Assembly: GCF_000092865.1 (NCBI RefSeq)
Contig: NC_014151.1
Location: 3,038,001 to 3,102,000 of the forward strand
Source: Cellulomonas flavigena DSM 20109
GTDB lineage: Bacteria > Actinomycetota > Actinomycetes > Actinomycetales > Cellulomonadaceae
Length of the DNA: 64,000 nt
Reading direction: 5' to 3'
Shown here: in pieces, positions 1 to 9,008 of the stretch
Layout: each line of letters starts with the position of its first letter
Position numbering within the stretch: position 1 is the first letter of the stretch
Notes under the pieces: model-generated
What the model saw: only the letters and a program-made list of their open reading frames with translations
Told to the model about the DNA's origin: nothing
The model's database searches: none
Position numbers and translations under genes: made by a program

Positions 1-162
1 CTCCGCGCGCGCCGTCACGGTGGGCGCCGGGGTCTGCGGCGCGGGCGAGCTGCACGCCGCGAGCGCGAACAGGGCCGACGTCGCGGCCAGCGCACCGGCC
101 CGGCCCCGCCACCTGCGTGCCGTCGTCCGTCCCGTGCTCGTGCGTGCCACCGTCGCTGCCAT
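1..162 (-). CDS. Lipoprotein, N-terminal part only (cut by window edge)
   Basis: The frame is open from an ATG at 162 to the left edge and gives 54 residues. The N-terminus is Arg/Thr-rich (two RR pairs) and is followed by a hydrophobic Ala/Leu stretch and a lipobox, LFALAAC, with Cys37 as the probable lipidated residue. A Ser/Pro/Thr-rich linker starts right after it. This is a typical actinobacterial lipoprotein export signal, so the mature protein should be tethered outside the membrane. An in-frame GTG at 168 is an alternative start. The mature domain lies outside the window, so the function cannot be named. It is divergent from menE. Confidence 0.7.
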   Translation of the reverse strand, partial: MAATVARTSTGRTTARRWRGRAGALAATSALFALAACSSPAPQTPAPTVTARAE

Positions 163-351
163 CGCCACTCCCGTCCCCCGCCGCCGCGGCGATCTGCCAC
201 CGCGCGTGCACCGGCGCCACGTCGGGCGCCGGGACACTCTACGACGTCCGCGGGCACCGCCCGGGGAGGCCGCGGCGCCGCCGCCCACCGCCCGCGGCCC
301 GGCCGGTGGGCGGCGGCGCGCGGACCGGGACCGACGACCTACGCTGGGCGG
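163..351. promoter_or_regulatory. Divergent promoter region, lipoprotein/menE
   Basis: This GC-rich spacer separates two divergent genes. TACGCT at 340-345 fits the actinobacterial -10 form TANNNT and lies exactly 6 nt before the menE GTG, which suggests a leaderless menE transcript. No clear -35 and no convincing coding frame were seen. Confidence 0.45.
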
Positions 352-1503
352 GTGAACCGGCCGCTGCGCGACGTGCCCGCGCGGGTACCGGACCTCGTAC
401 CGGCCCTGACCGCGGCGCTGGACGGCACGGGTCCGGCCGTGCGCGTCCTCGACGACCCCTCCCCCGGCCCCGCGGTCGACGTGCCCGACCAGGTCGCGCT
501 CGTGGTGCGGACGTCGGGCTCGAGCGGACGGGCCCGCGACGTGATGCTGCCGGCCGCGGCGCTGCGGGCGTCCGCCGAGGCGACCGCAGCACGCCTGGCG
601 GGACCCGGCGCGTGGCTGCTGGCACTGCCGACGCACCACGTCGCGGGGCTGCAGGTGGTGCTCCGGGCGCTGCTCGCCGGCGGGGAGCCGACGACGCTCC
701 CGGAGGGGCCGTTCCGCGCCGCGGGGTTCGTGGAGGCCGCGCACGCGACGACCGCCGGACCCGGGCCCCACTACACGTCCCTCGTGCCCACGCAGCTCGT
801 GCGCGTGCTCGACGCCCCGGCCGCCACGGACGCCGCACGGGAGTTCGACGCGGTCCTGGTGGGCGGCGCCGCGTGCCCGGCGCCGCTGCTGGCCCGCGCC
901 CACGCGGCGGGGCTGCACGTCGTCACGACGTACGGCATGACCGAGACCTGCGGCGGCTGCGTGTACGACGGCCGTCCGCTGGACGGTGTCACCGTCGCCG
1001 TCGACGCCGAGCAGCGGGTCTCCCTCAGCGGTCCCGTGCTCGCGGCGGGCTACCTGCACCGTCCCGACCTCGACGCGACCACGTTCACCACGAGCGCCGG
1101 TCGCCGGTGGCTGCGCACGGCCGACCGCGGCCGGCTCGACGACGGCGTGCTGCACGTGCTCGGGCGCCTGGACGACGTGCTCGTCACCGGCGGCGTGAAG
1201 GTCGACCCGTTGGCCGTCGAGGAGCTGCTCGGGGCCGCCCCGGGCGTGCGCGAGGTGTGCGTCGTCGGCGTCCCCGACCAGCACTGGGGGCAGTCCGTCG
1301 TGGCCGTCGTGGTCACGCAGGACGGCACCGCACCGCCCCTCACCCAGCTGCGCGCGACGGTGGCGGCGGCCCTGGGTCCGGCGAGCGCACCACGGCAGGT
1401 GCTCGTCGTCGACGAGCTGCCCGTGCGCGGACCCGGCAAGCCCGACCGGCGTGCGGTCGCCCGACTCGCCGCGCAGCTCATGCCGGGCCCGCCGGCCCGC
1501 TGA
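352..1503 (+). CDS. menE: o-Succinylbenzoate-CoA ligase (MenE)
   Basis: This 383-residue ANL-superfamily enzyme adenylates o-succinylbenzoate and joins it to CoA in menaquinone biosynthesis in the cytoplasm. Visible motifs are the P-loop TSGSSG (54-59), the YGMTE motif (194-198), the hinge segment with GRLDD and VTGGVKV, and the C-terminal PGKPDR containing the expected catalytic lysine. At 383 aa it is somewhat short, as is common for actinobacterial MenE. The GTG start is supported by TACGCT 6 nt upstream, with no Shine-Dalgarno sequence. The next gene is menA, 47 bp downstream on the same strand, so the two probably form an operon. A generic acyl-CoA synthetase is the alternative, but the menA neighbour makes MenE likely. 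Confidence 0.9.
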   Translation: MNRPLRDVPARVPDLVPALTAALDGTGPAVRVLDDPSPGPAVDVPDQVALVVRTSGSSGRARDVMLPAAALRASAEATAARLAGPGAWLLALPTHHVAGLQVVLRALLAGGEPTTLPEGPFRAAGFVEAAHATTAGPGPHYTSLVPTQLVRVLDAPAATDAAREFDAVLVGGAACPAPLLARAHAAGLHVVTTYGMTETCGGCVYDGRPLDGVTVAVDAEQRVSLSGPVLAAGYLHRPDLDATTFTTSAGRRWLRTADRGRLDDGVLHVLGRLDDVLVTGGVKVDPLAVEELLGAAPGVREVCVVGVPDQHWGQSVVAVVVTQDGTAPPLTQLRATVAAALGPASAPRQVLVVDELPVRGPGKPDRRAVARLAAQLMPGPPAR

Positions 1504-1550
1504 CGCACCCCGACCGCAGCACGACCACCGCCCCACCGAACAGGAGCACG

Positions 1551-2420
1551 ATGGCCACCGCCTCCGAATGGCTCGCCGGCTCACGCCCCCGCACGCTGCC
1601 CGCCGCCGTCGCCCCGGTCCTCGTCGGCACCGGCGCCGCGGCGCAGGCCGGCGGCGCGCACGCGGGTCGCGCCGCGCTCGCCCTGGGTGTCGCTCTGGCG
1701 CTGCAGGTCGCCGTGAACTTCTCCAACGACTACTCCGACGGCGTGCGGGGCACCGACGTGGACCGCGTGGGCCCGATGCGCCTGACCGCGTCGGGCGCGG
1801 CGCCCCCCGCGCAGGTGCGCAACGCCGCGGTGCTGTCCTTCGCCGTCGCGTCGGCCGTCGGCCTGTGGCTCATCGCGCTCTCGGGTGCCTGGTGGCTCGT
1901 CGCGGTCGGCATGCTGTGCATCGTCGGTGCGTGGACGTACACGGGCGGGAAGCGGCCCTACGGCTACCTCGGCCTCGGCGAGGTCGGGGTGTTCGTGTTC
2001 TTCGGCCTGGTGGCGGTGCTGGGCACCACGTACACGCAGCTGGGGCGCGTGACGTGGCCGGCCGTGGTCGGGGCCGTCGCGATCGGCCTGCTGGCGTGCG
2101 CGCTGCTCATGGCCAACAACCTGCGGGACGTGCCCACCGACGCCCTCGTCGGCAAGCGCACGCTCGCGGTGCGGCTGGGCGACCGGCGGGCGCGGCGGCT
2201 GTACGCGGTCATGGTGTCCGTCCCCGTGCTCCTCGGGGCGGTGTGCGCGTTCGCGGCACCGTGGTCGCTCCTCGTGCTCCTGCTGCTGGCGCCCGCGCTG
2301 CTGCTCGCGGGAGTCGTGCTGGCCGGGGCCCGCGGGATCGCACTGGTCCCGGTGCTCGGCGGGACGGGGCTGCTCGAGCTCGTGTTCGGTGCGCTGCTGG
2401 GACTGGGTCTGGCGCTGTGA
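1551..2420 (+). CDS. menA: 1,4-Dihydroxy-2-naphthoate polyprenyltransferase (MenA)
   Basis: This 289-residue integral membrane prenyltransferase (UbiA superfamily) attaches the polyprenyl tail to 1,4-dihydroxy-2-naphthoate to give demethylmenaquinone. The first Asp-rich site is visible as NDYSDGVRGTD (around 59-69), and the second is NNLRD followed by TDALVGKRTLAVRLG. The rest is a series of hydrophobic helices. The ATG at 1551 is preceded by CAGGAGCACG, a good ribosome binding site. It follows menE directly. The 3' end converges on the DUF4229-like gene 46 bp away. Confidence 0.93.
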   Translation: MATASEWLAGSRPRTLPAAVAPVLVGTGAAAQAGGAHAGRAALALGVALALQVAVNFSNDYSDGVRGTDVDRVGPMRLTASGAAPPAQVRNAAVLSFAVASAVGLWLIALSGAWWLVAVGMLCIVGAWTYTGGKRPYGYLGLGEVGVFVFFGLVAVLGTTYTQLGRVTWPAVVGAVAIGLLACALLMANNLRDVPTDALVGKRTLAVRLGDRRARRLYAVMVSVPVLLGAVCAFAAPWSLLVLLLLAPALLLAGVVLAGARGIALVPVLGGTGLLELVFGALLGLGLAL

Positions 2421-2466
2421 GCACCGCGTGGCGCCCCGGGTGCCGCACGGTGCTCGCGCCGGGCCG

Positions 2467-2736
2467 TCAGCGCTGCGGCCCGCGCCCCTCGGCCTCGGCG
2501 TCCTCGGCGGCGGCGTCGACGTCCGACCCGCGCGCGGCACGGCGCCCCTCGGCGCGCTGCGCGAGGTGCCGCGCGGCGGCGTCGCGCTGCCGCGCCAGCA
2601 GCACGTACGACAGGGCCCAGGCGACGACCGCGCCCAGCACCGGTGCGAGCCACGAGCGCATCCCGGCCCACCACAGCAGGCCCGTGGCGGCGAGGAACAG
2701 GGCGGCGCGCAGCAGGGAGTACACGAGGACGGGCAC
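2467..2736 (-). CDS. Small membrane protein, DUF4229-like
   Basis: This 89-residue protein has two hydrophobic segments near the N-terminus (about 5-22 and 28-47) and then a basic/acidic tail containing LLARQRDAAARHLAQR. The pattern matches the actinobacterial DUF4229 family usually found beside menaquinone genes; its function is unknown. The GTG at 2736 lies 6 nt after TACGCT on the minus strand, implying leaderless translation. It is divergent from the next gene, and the two -10 elements are only 18 bp apart. Confidence 0.8.
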   Translation of the reverse strand: MPVLVYSLLRAALFLAATGLLWWAGMRSWLAPVLGAVVAWALSYVLLARQRDAAARHLAQRAEGRRAARGSDVDAAAEDAEAEGRGPQR

Positions 2737-2742
2737 CCACCC

Positions 2743-2772
2743 AGCGTAGGTCCCGCGGCCGGCGTCTAGGGT
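2743..2772. promoter_or_regulatory. Face-to-face leaderless promoters
   Basis: TACGCT on the minus strand (2748-2743) serves the DUF4229-like gene. TAGGGT on the plus strand (2767-2772) serves the PLDc_N gene. Each ends exactly 6 nt before its GTG start and neither gene has a ribosome binding site. Confidence 0.55.
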
Positions 2773-2778
2773 GGACAC

Positions 2779-3132
2779 GTGCTCAGGTACCTGCCGTTCG
2801 TCCTCGTCGCCGCGTTCCTGATCTACTGCGTCTTCGACGTGCTGGGCAGCGACGCGCGGCGGCGGCGCAGCCTGCCCGCGGTGGTCTGGCTGCTGGTCGT
2901 GGTGCTGCTGCCGGTGGTCGGCGGCGTGGTCTGGCTGCTGGTCAGCCGCTCGTCCGCGCGCGGCGGCGGCACCGCCCGGCGTGACCGCGGCCCGGTGGCC
3001 CCGGACGACGACCCGGACTTCCTGTTCCGGCTCGACCAGGAGCGCCGTCGGCGCGAGCAGCAGCGCGGCGCGCAGGAGCCGGACACGCACGACGGCAGCA
3101 CCGACACCCCGGGCGGCACGCCGTCGGCCTGA
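2779..3132 (+). CDS. PLDc_N-domain membrane protein
   Basis: This 117-residue protein has two transmembrane helices (about 3-22 and 36-56) separated by a short Asp/Arg loop, CVFDVLGSDARRRR. That arrangement matches the phospholipase D N-terminal membrane module (PLDc_N) found alone in many actinobacteria. A charged, disordered C-terminal tail follows, and no catalytic PLD (HKD) motif is present. It is probably a small inner-membrane protein of unknown role. The start is a GTG with a leaderless-type promoter. It converges on ccsB. Confidence 0.8.
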   Translation: MLRYLPFVLVAAFLIYCVFDVLGSDARRRRSLPAVVWLLVVVLLPVVGGVVWLLVSRSSARGGGTARRDRGPVAPDDDPDFLFRLDQERRRREQQRGAQEPDTHDGSTDTPGGTPSA

Positions 3133-3204
3133 CGTTCCGTCCCCGCCAGGGCGGCACGTCGTCCCGCGGATCGTGGGGCGGGAGCGTCAGAGCCGGCGGG
3201 AGGG

Positions 3205-4230
3205 TCAGAGCCCCGAGTACGAGTGCTTGCCGTCGACGAACAGGTTCACGACCGTGAAGTTGACGAGCACGACGCTGTAGGCGACGAACACGAGGTACGC
3301 GGCGCGGCGGCCCGCCCAGCCGCGCGTGGTGCGGGCGTGCAGGTAGGCGGCGTACACCACCCACGCGACGAACGTGCCGACCTCCTTGGGGTCCCAGCCC
3401 CAGTACCGCCCCCACGCCTCCTCGGCCCAGATCGAGCCGCCGATGAGCGTGAGCGACCACAGCACGAACGCGACCGCGTGCTGACGGAACGACGAGGCCT
3501 CGAGGCGGCGTGCGTCGGGCACCTGGTCGAGCCACGCGAACGCCGGGCCGGTGACGCGCGCCCCGTGGAGCGCCTGGCGCACCCCGTCGGCGCGGGTCCA
3601 CGGCTGCTCGAGACGGGAGCGCCCCTCGGAGCGCGCGTCGCGCAGGACCTGCAGCACCGTGGTGGCGAACGCCACGGTGGAGATGCCGGTCGCGATGATC
3701 GCGACGCCCACGTGCAGGACGAGCCAGTAGTGCTGCAGCGCGGGCTGCACCGCGTCGGCCTGCACGTGCAGCGTGTTGAGCGCGAGCACCAGCGCCAGCA
3801 GCGACATGCCGGTGACGAGCACGCCGACGAACGCGATCGGCCGGCGGCGCTGCTGCACGAACAGCGCGACGAGCGCGACGAGCACGCCGACGATCGTGAA
3901 CTCGTACATGTTGGCGGTGGGCCAGCGGCCGGCGGCGACACCACGCAGCACGATCGCCACGAGGAGCAGCACGGTGCCCAGGACGAGCGTCGAGCGGGCG
4001 ATGCCCGCGGCCTTCCCGCCCACGGGGACGACGGGTGCGTCCTGCGTCGGCGACGGCGCCGGGGATGCGCCGGCGCCGACCGCGACGGGCTCGCGCGCGC
4101 TGCGGGCGGCACGGGCGGCCTGCGCGGCCTCGGTGATGCGCGCGAGCTCCACGGACCACGCGATGAGCGTGATCGTCAGCGCGGTCGCGGCGGACCACAC
4201 GAACAGGTCGCTCAGCTCGGCGACGGTCAT
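3205..4230 (-). CDS. ccsB: Cytochrome c biogenesis protein CcsB (heme export/ligation)
   Basis: This 341-residue polytopic membrane protein is the heme-handling half of the system II (Ccs) synthetase that attaches heme to apocytochrome c outside the membrane. The tryptophan-rich WWD-type motif is visible as WGRYWGWDPKEVG (around 273-285), and nearby segments keep histidines suited to heme binding. The ATG at 4230 has AGGAGG about 7 nt upstream and overlaps the resB stop by 4 bp (ATGA), so translation is coupled. It is the last gene of the hisphos-resA-ccdA-resB-ccsB operon. Confidence 0.93.
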   Translation of the reverse strand: MTVAELSDLFVWSAATALTITLIAWSVELARITEAAQAARAARSAREPVAVGAGASPAPSPTQDAPVVPVGGKAAGIARSTLVLGTVLLLVAIVLRGVAAGRWPTANMYEFTIVGVLVALVALFVQQRRRPIAFVGVLVTGMSLLALVLALNTLHVQADAVQPALQHYWLVLHVGVAIIATGISTVAFATTVLQVLRDARSEGRSRLEQPWTRADGVRQALHGARVTGPAFAWLDQVPDARRLEASSFRQHAVAFVLWSLTLIGGSIWAEEAWGRYWGWDPKEVGTFVAWVVYAAYLHARTTRGWAGRRAAYLVFVAYSVVLVNFTVVNLFVDGKHSYSGL

Positions 4231-6023
4231 GTCCTGGCCTCCTGCGGGCCGTCGGGCCCGGTCGTTCCGGTACCGGCCGGGTCGGGGTCCCCGGCCGTGG
4301 GGGGTGCGTCGAGGACGTCCGCGAGGACGCGGTCGAGCTCGGGCTGCAGCCCGACGTCGTCGCCGCGTGCGAGGCCCGCGGCCGTGACCACTGTAGTCGG
4401 GGCCCCTGGACCCTGCCCCGGCGCCGCCCGGACCCACAGGCGGCGACGCGGCGCGAACAGCGACGCCGTCAGCCCGCCGACCGCGAGCACGGAGAACACG
4501 AGCAGCCACGCGAGGGACGGGTCGTGGCGCAGGTCGAGCGCGACGAACCGCGGCAGGTCGTCGAACGTCAGGGTGCCGAGCCCGTCGGGCAGCTCGACCG
4601 TCTCGCCCGGGCGCACGTAGAGCGTGACGACCTGTCCGTCGTCGTCGACGACCTGTTCCATGCGCGACTCGTCGAGCCGGTACACGTTCTGCGGCACGCC
4701 CGTGTCGAGCCCGAGGTTGCCCGCCCACACCGACAGCACGAGCAGCGGGTCGCCCGGCTGCGGGTCGACCGACCGCCACAGCCCCTCGGCGGGCTCGACG
4801 GCCGTGGGCAGCAGGAAGCCGACGAGGCCGACCTGCGGCTGGTCGCCCGAGACGTCGGGCACCTTCACGACGCCGCGCGACGTGTAGACGTCGTCCTGCG
4901 GCAGGAACGGGACCGCTCCGGAGAACGCGACCTCGCCCGCCGCGTCGCGCACGGTCAGCGCCGGCGCGTACCCGTTGCCCTGGAGGTAGACCTTGGCCCC
5001 CCCGGCGACGATCGGGTGGTTGACCTTGATGGTGCGCGCGGTCGGCTCGCCGCCGGGCTCGGTGACGGTGACGTACGCGGTGAAGTCGCGCGACTGCAGC
5101 GTCTGCGGGTCGAAGCGCGCCTCGAAGTCGTCGAGGCGCATCGTGAACGGGACGAGGTCGGCGGGGTCGAACCCGGTGCCGCGCTCGAACGTGTCGTACG
5201 CCGCCTGGACGTTCGCGAACCCGGTGCCCTGCACGACGATCGCCTGGCCGCGGTAGTGCAGCATCTGGCCCGTCGCCACGGACACCAGCAGGCCCAGCAG
5301 CGCGAGGTGGAAGACGAGGTTGCCGGTCTCGCGCAGGTAGCCACGCTCGGCGGAGACGGACCACGTCCCGGCGCCCTCGTCGTGCACGTCCACCCGGAAC
5401 CCGGGGACGCCGAGCCGACGGCGACGCAGGACCGCGGCGACGCGCCCCGCGACCTCCTGCGGGGTGCCCGACGCCGTGCCGGCGCCCTGCGCGGGGAACC
5501 GGCCGAACCGGCGCGGCGTGCGCGGCGGTCGGCCACGCAGCGCCGCGGCGTGCACGCGCGTGCGCGGCACGATGCAGCCGACGAGCGACACGAAGAGCAG
5601 CAGGTAGACGGCCGAGAACCACACCGACGCGTAGACGTCGAAGAACCCGAGGCGGTCGAGCCACGGCCCGCTCGACGGGTGCTCGACGAGGTACGCGGCC
5701 ACACCCGCCGGGTCCTGCGGGCGCTGCGGGAACATCGTCCCGGGCACGGCGGCGACGGCCAGGCCGACCAGCAGCAGCAGCGCGACGCGCATGCTCGTGA
5801 GCTGGCGCCACGCCCAGCGGAGCCAGCCGACGAGCCCGAGGGCGGGCAGGGCGGCGTCGGGGGCCGCGGGCTCGGCGGGGTCGGCGAACGCGTCGTCGAG
5901 ACCCTCGGGGCGGTAGCCCGCCGCGCCGGGGGTGGCCCCGTGCGTCGTCACGTCGGCCGTGGTGAGGTCGTACGTCGTCGTCACGTCGTCGGGGGTGCCG
6001 TCACCCCGGGGCTCGCGGCTCAC
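4227..6023 (-). CDS. resB: Cytochrome c biogenesis protein ResB
   Basis: This protein of about 598 residues partners CcsB in system II cytochrome c maturation. It has a cytoplasmic N-terminal extension, an early membrane helix ([20 protein letters not shown]), further helices, a large extracytoplasmic domain, and a last helix near residue 510 followed by an acidic/Pro-rich tail. The start at GTG 6023 overlaps the ccdA stop by GTGA. A second in-frame GTG about 13 codons downstream is possible. Overlaps at both ends show tight operon coupling. Confidence 0.92.
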   Translation of the reverse strand: MSREPRGDGTPDDVTTTYDLTTADVTTHGATPGAAGYRPEGLDDAFADPAEPAAPDAALPALGLVGWLRWAWRQLTSMRVALLLLVGLAVAAVPGTMFPQRPQDPAGVAAYLVEHPSSGPWLDRLGFFDVYASVWFSAVYLLLFVSLVGCIVPRTRVHAAALRGRPPRTPRRFGRFPAQGAGTASGTPQEVAGRVAAVLRRRRLGVPGFRVDVHDEGAGTWSVSAERGYLRETGNLVFHLALLGLLVSVATGQMLHYRGQAIVVQGTGFANVQAAYDTFERGTGFDPADLVPFTMRLDDFEARFDPQTLQSRDFTAYVTVTEPGGEPTARTIKVNHPIVAGGAKVYLQGNGYAPALTVRDAAGEVAFSGAVPFLPQDDVYTSRGVVKVPDVSGDQPQVGLVGFLLPTAVEPAEGLWRSVDPQPGDPLLVLSVWAGNLGLDTGVPQNVYRLDESRMEQVVDDDGQVVTLYVRPGETVELPDGLGTLTFDDLPRFVALDLRHDPSLAWLLVFSVLAVGGLTASLFAPRRRLWVRAAPGQGPGAPTTVVTAAGLARGDDVGLQPELDRVLADVLDAPPTAGDPDPAGTGTTGPDGPQEART

Positions 6024-6973
6024 AGCGCCGGCACGAACGGGTCGCCGCCGGTGAGCGCGCCCTGCAGCCACGCCGCCCACGTGCCCCACGCGCCGGTGAG
6101 GAGCGCGAGGCCGAGCACGACCAGGACGGCGCCGCCCGCGCGCTGCACCGCGAGCCGGTGCCGACGCAGCCACGACAGGGCGCGCCGGGAGCGCTGCAGG
6201 CCGACCCCGACGAGCACGAAGGGCAGCCCCAGCCCGACGCAGAACGCGACCGCGAGGAGCGCGCCACGCCCGGCGGACCCGCCGGTGAGGGACAGCGTGA
6301 GGATCGCGGCGAGCGTCGGCCCGATGCACGGGGTCCACCCGAGCCCGAACGCGACGCCCAGCAGTGGCGCGCCCCACACGCCGGCGCGCGGCGCGAGGTG
6401 CACGCGGCGCTCGCGCGCGAGGACCGGCACGGCACCGAGGAACGCCAGGCCGAGCACCACGGTGAGCGCACCGAGCACGCGGCTCACCGGGTCCTGCCAC
6501 TGCCACAGCGCCGCGCCGAGGGAACCGGCGAGCGCCCCGAGAGCGACGAACACCGCGGAGAACCCCGCGACGAACAGGCTCACGCCGAGGACGAGCGTGC
6601 GACGCCCCGGGGGCGGCGGGACCGTGCCCGCGGGCAGCGCGACCGCGTCACCGACGGGCAGGGCGACGCCCGCACCGTCGCCCGGAAGGGCGGCGGGCGG
6701 CGCGACGGGGCCCGGGGACCCCGTGGTGGCACGCGTCCGCGCACCGTGCAGGTTCACGACGTCGGTGGCGTCCACGACGCCGAGCACGGCGGCGGGCGAG
6801 CGGCGCGGGCCCCCGCCGACCAGCCCGCCGAGCAGCCCGACGTATCCGGGCACCAGCGGCAGGACGCACGGCGAGGCGAAGGAGACCAGACCGGCGAGCA
6901 GCGCCACGGGCACGGCGAGCAGCAGCGACCCGTCGGCCACGGTGGGACCGACGCCGAGCGCGAGGCCGCTCAC
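6020..6973 (-). CDS. ccdA: Cytochrome c biogenesis thiol transporter CcdA
   Basis: This 317-residue CcdA/DsbD-beta family membrane protein passes electrons from cytoplasmic thioredoxin to ResA outside the membrane. Both redox cysteines are visible: [13 protein letters not shown] (Cys36) and GWTPCIGP (Cys216). A Pro/Gly/Ala-rich loop of about 70 residues (55-125) is inserted between the first two helices and looks lineage-specific. The GTG at 6973 overlaps the resA stop by 4 bp. It sits between resA and resB in the maturation operon. Confidence 0.93.
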   Translation of the reverse strand: MSGLALGVGPTVADGSLLLAVPVALLAGLVSFASPCVLPLVPGYVGLLGGLVGGGPRRSPAAVLGVVDATDVVNLHGARTRATTGSPGPVAPPAALPGDGAGVALPVGDAVALPAGTVPPPPGRRTLVLGVSLFVAGFSAVFVALGALAGSLGAALWQWQDPVSRVLGALTVVLGLAFLGAVPVLARERRVHLAPRAGVWGAPLLGVAFGLGWTPCIGPTLAAILTLSLTGGSAGRGALLAVAFCVGLGLPFVLVGVGLQRSRRALSWLRRHRLAVQRAGGAVLVVLGLALLTGAWGTWAAWLQGALTGGDPFVPAL

Positions 6974-7584
6974 GCGGCCTCCTCGGCGAGCAGGTCCTCG
7001 ACGAGGGCACGCAGCGTGGAGGCCTCGACGAGGCCGAGGACGCGCGCGGCGACGCGACCCTCGCGGTCGAGCAGGACGGTCGTGGGCACGGCGTTGACGG
7101 GCACGACGCCCTGCAGCGCGGCGATCGCCGCGCCGCTCGTGTCGTCGAGCGACGGGTAGGGCACCTCGAGCTGGCGCTGGAACGCCTGGGCGGCACCGGC
7201 GGCGTCGCGGCTGTTGATGCCGAGGACGCGCAGGCCCTCGTCGGCGTAGTCGGTCGCGACCGCCGCGAGGTCGGGCGCCTCGGCGCGGCACGGGGGGCAC
7301 GCCGCGTACCAGGTGTTGAGGAGCACGACGTCGCCCCGCCACTGCGCGAGGTCGTGCGTGCCGCCCTCGTAGTCGGTCCCGGTGATCTCGACGGGCCCGA
7401 CGCGCTCGTCCGGGGGCCAGGTCGTCCGCGTGCCGTCGCCCGACTGGTAGCCCTGGTCGACGACGTCCTGGGCGGTGCCGCGGCCGTCGTCGGCGGCGCA
7501 GCCCGCGAGCGCGAGCAGGAGGAGGGCCGCCGCGGCGAGCGCGGCGGCGGTGCGGCGGGCGAGGCGGTGGGCCACGTCAGGCAC
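6970..7584 (-). CDS. resA: Thiol-disulfide lipoprotein ResA (thioredoxin fold)
   Basis: This extracytoplasmic thioredoxin-like protein reduces apocytochrome c cysteines before heme ligation. With the GTG at 7584 it is 204 aa. The lipobox LLALAGC ends at Cys29, and the redox motif is WYAACPPC (Cys96, Cys99). The cis-proline region [10 protein letters not shown] is also visible. The 7584 start has AGG 6 nt upstream and overlaps the phosphatase stop by 8 bp. A GTG at 7575 is an alternative start without a ribosome binding site. It is the second gene of the maturation operon. Confidence 0.9.
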   Translation of the reverse strand: MPDVAHRLARRTAAALAAAALLLLALAGCAADDGRGTAQDVVDQGYQSGDGTRTTWPPDERVGPVEITGTDYEGGTHDLAQWRGDVVLLNTWYAACPPCRAEAPDLAAVATDYADEGLRVLGINSRDAAGAAQAFQRQLEVPYPSLDDTSGAAIAALQGVVPVNAVPTTVLLDREGRVAARVLGLVEASTLRALVEDLLAEEAA

Positions 7585-8233
7585 CGGCGACCTGCGAGGC
7601 CCCGGGCAGCAGGGACGCGGCGGGCTCGCCGTAGCCGACGCCGACGAGCCTGTCGTCCTCGAAGCGCAGGGACGTGAGGGAGGCCAGCGCACACTGCCGG
7701 CGCCGCGGGTCGTGCCACAGCCGGCGGTTCTCGAGCGCGAGCCGCGTCACCCAGATCGGGAGCTGGTGGCTGACGAGCACGGCCTCGTGCCCGTGCGCGG
7801 CGACGCGGGCGGCGTCGACCGCGGCGAGCATGCGGTCGACCTGCTCGACGTACGGCTCGCCCCACGACGGGCGGAACGGGTTGCGCAGGTGCGGCCAGTG
7901 CGCGGGGTGGCGCAGCGAGCCGTCGCCGACGCCGAACGTCATGCCCTGGAAGTGGTTGGCGGCCTCGATGAGGCGCTCGTCGGTGCCGACGGCCACGCCG
8001 AACGCGGCGGCGATGGGCGCGGCCGTCTCCTGGGCGCGCTGCAGCGGGGACGCGATGACGGCGACGACGTCGTGGCGCGCGACGCCCTCCTCGCCGGCGA
8101 GGGTGCGCGCGACGAGCTCGGCCATGGCCTGCCCGCGCTCGGACAGCCGGTAGCCGTGCAGCCTGCCGTAGAGCACACCTTCGGGGTTGTGGACCTCACC
8201 GTGCCGCAGCAGGTGGACCGTCGTCGCGACCAT
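7577..8233 (-). CDS. Histidine phosphatase family protein
   Basis: This 218-residue phosphoglycerate-mutase-like protein has LLRHGE at residues 8-13 with the phospho-accepting His11. A later VSHQLP supplies the second active-site histidine, and ASPLQRAQETA is the conserved SRLxRAxETA-type motif. The substrate is not predictable. In actinobacteria this gene commonly leads the resA-ccdA-resB-ccsB operon, as it does here. An upstream in-frame TTG exists, but the ATG at 8233 gives the normal family N-terminus. GAGACT lies 6 nt before the ATG and could be a weak leaderless -10. Confidence 0.88.
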   Translation of the reverse strand: MVATTVHLLRHGEVHNPEGVLYGRLHGYRLSERGQAMAELVARTLAGEEGVARHDVVAVIASPLQRAQETAAPIAAAFGVAVGTDERLIEAANHFQGMTFGVGDGSLRHPAHWPHLRNPFRPSWGEPYVEQVDRMLAAVDAARVAAHGHEAVLVSHQLPIWVTRLALENRRLWHDPRRRQCALASLTSLRFEDDRLVGVGYGEPAASLLPGASQVAGA

Positions 8234-8312
8234 GTGCACAGTCTCGCAAAGTCTCCCGGGTGGACCGTCCGGTGTGGTCAACGTCTCGCCCCGCGGCGGG
8301 CCGGGGTCGGGC

Positions 8313-8897
8313 TCAGCCGGACGTGGCCGCCGCGCTCCCGCCGCCGGGTGCCCGCAGGTGCTCGACGACGACCCGCATGGCGACGCCGAGCGCGGCGAGC
8401 TGCTCGTCGTCCAGCACGTCGACGAGGTGCGCGCGCACCGACTCGACGTGCCCGGGCGCAGCGGCGACGAGCACCTTCCAGCCGTGGTCGGTGAGCACGC
8501 AGTTCACGCCGCGGGCGTCGTCGCGGGCCGGCTCGCGGCGCACGATGCCGTCGCGCTCCATGCGTGCGACGGTGTGCGTGAGCCGGCTGCGGGAGTGGGC
8601 GAGGTCGTCGGCCAGCTCGGACATCCGCAGCGTGTGGTCGGGCGCCTCGGAGAGCCGCACGAGGACCTCGTACTCCCCGAGGGAGAGCCCGCTGCCGTCG
8701 TCGAGCTCGCGCGCGAGCACGTCGAAGAGCAGCGCGGTGCCGTCTCGGAACGCGCGCCAGTGCTGCTGCTGCGTCTCGTCGAGCCAGCGCACGTGGGCGG
8801 CGGGGCCGGTGACGTCCGTCTCGTGGGGGGGCGCCGGCGCGTCGGCCTGCGGCGTGGCGTCGGCCCGGCGGTCGGTGGCCGGGCTGCGGGTCGTCAC
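8313..8897 (-). CDS. MarR-family transcriptional regulator
   Basis: This 194-residue protein has a disordered N-terminus of about 35 residues and then a MarR winged-helix domain. The recognition region is LRMSELADDLAHSRSRLTHTVARMERDGIVRREP, and the wing contains RDDARGVNCVLTDHG. The GTG at 8897 has GAGGAGG about 6 nt upstream. It is divergent from yceI and probably binds the AT-richer intergenic segment to regulate both genes. The ligand is unknown; phenolic compounds or oxidants are typical for the family. Confidence 0.88.
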   Translation of the reverse strand: MTTRSPATDRRADATPQADAPAPPHETDVTGPAAHVRWLDETQQQHWRAFRDGTALLFDVLARELDDGSGLSLGEYEVLVRLSEAPDHTLRMSELADDLAHSRSRLTHTVARMERDGIVRREPARDDARGVNCVLTDHGWKVLVAAAPGHVESVRAHLVDVLDDEQLAALGVAMRVVVEHLRAPGGGSAAATSG

Positions 8898-9008
8898 GTC
8901 GTCCTCCTCGGTGGGGGTTGCGGCAGCGACCCCGCTGTAGTAGAAATATCAACAACAGATACTTGTCGAATCAACGATCTGCTCGACACATCGACTCGGA
9001 GGATCTCC
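8898..9008. promoter_or_regulatory. MarR/yceI divergent promoter and candidate operators
   Basis: This short AT-richer island in very GC-rich DNA carries a plus-strand promoter for yceI: TTGCGG at 8918-8923, 17 bp, TAGAAA at 8941-8946. On the minus strand TTGATT, 17 bp, TGATAT would serve marR. A perfect 6-bp inverted repeat TGTCGA-N13-TCGACA lies at 8963-8987, and TATC-N7-GATA lies just upstream at about 8947. Both are plausible MarR operators. Confidence 0.5.
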
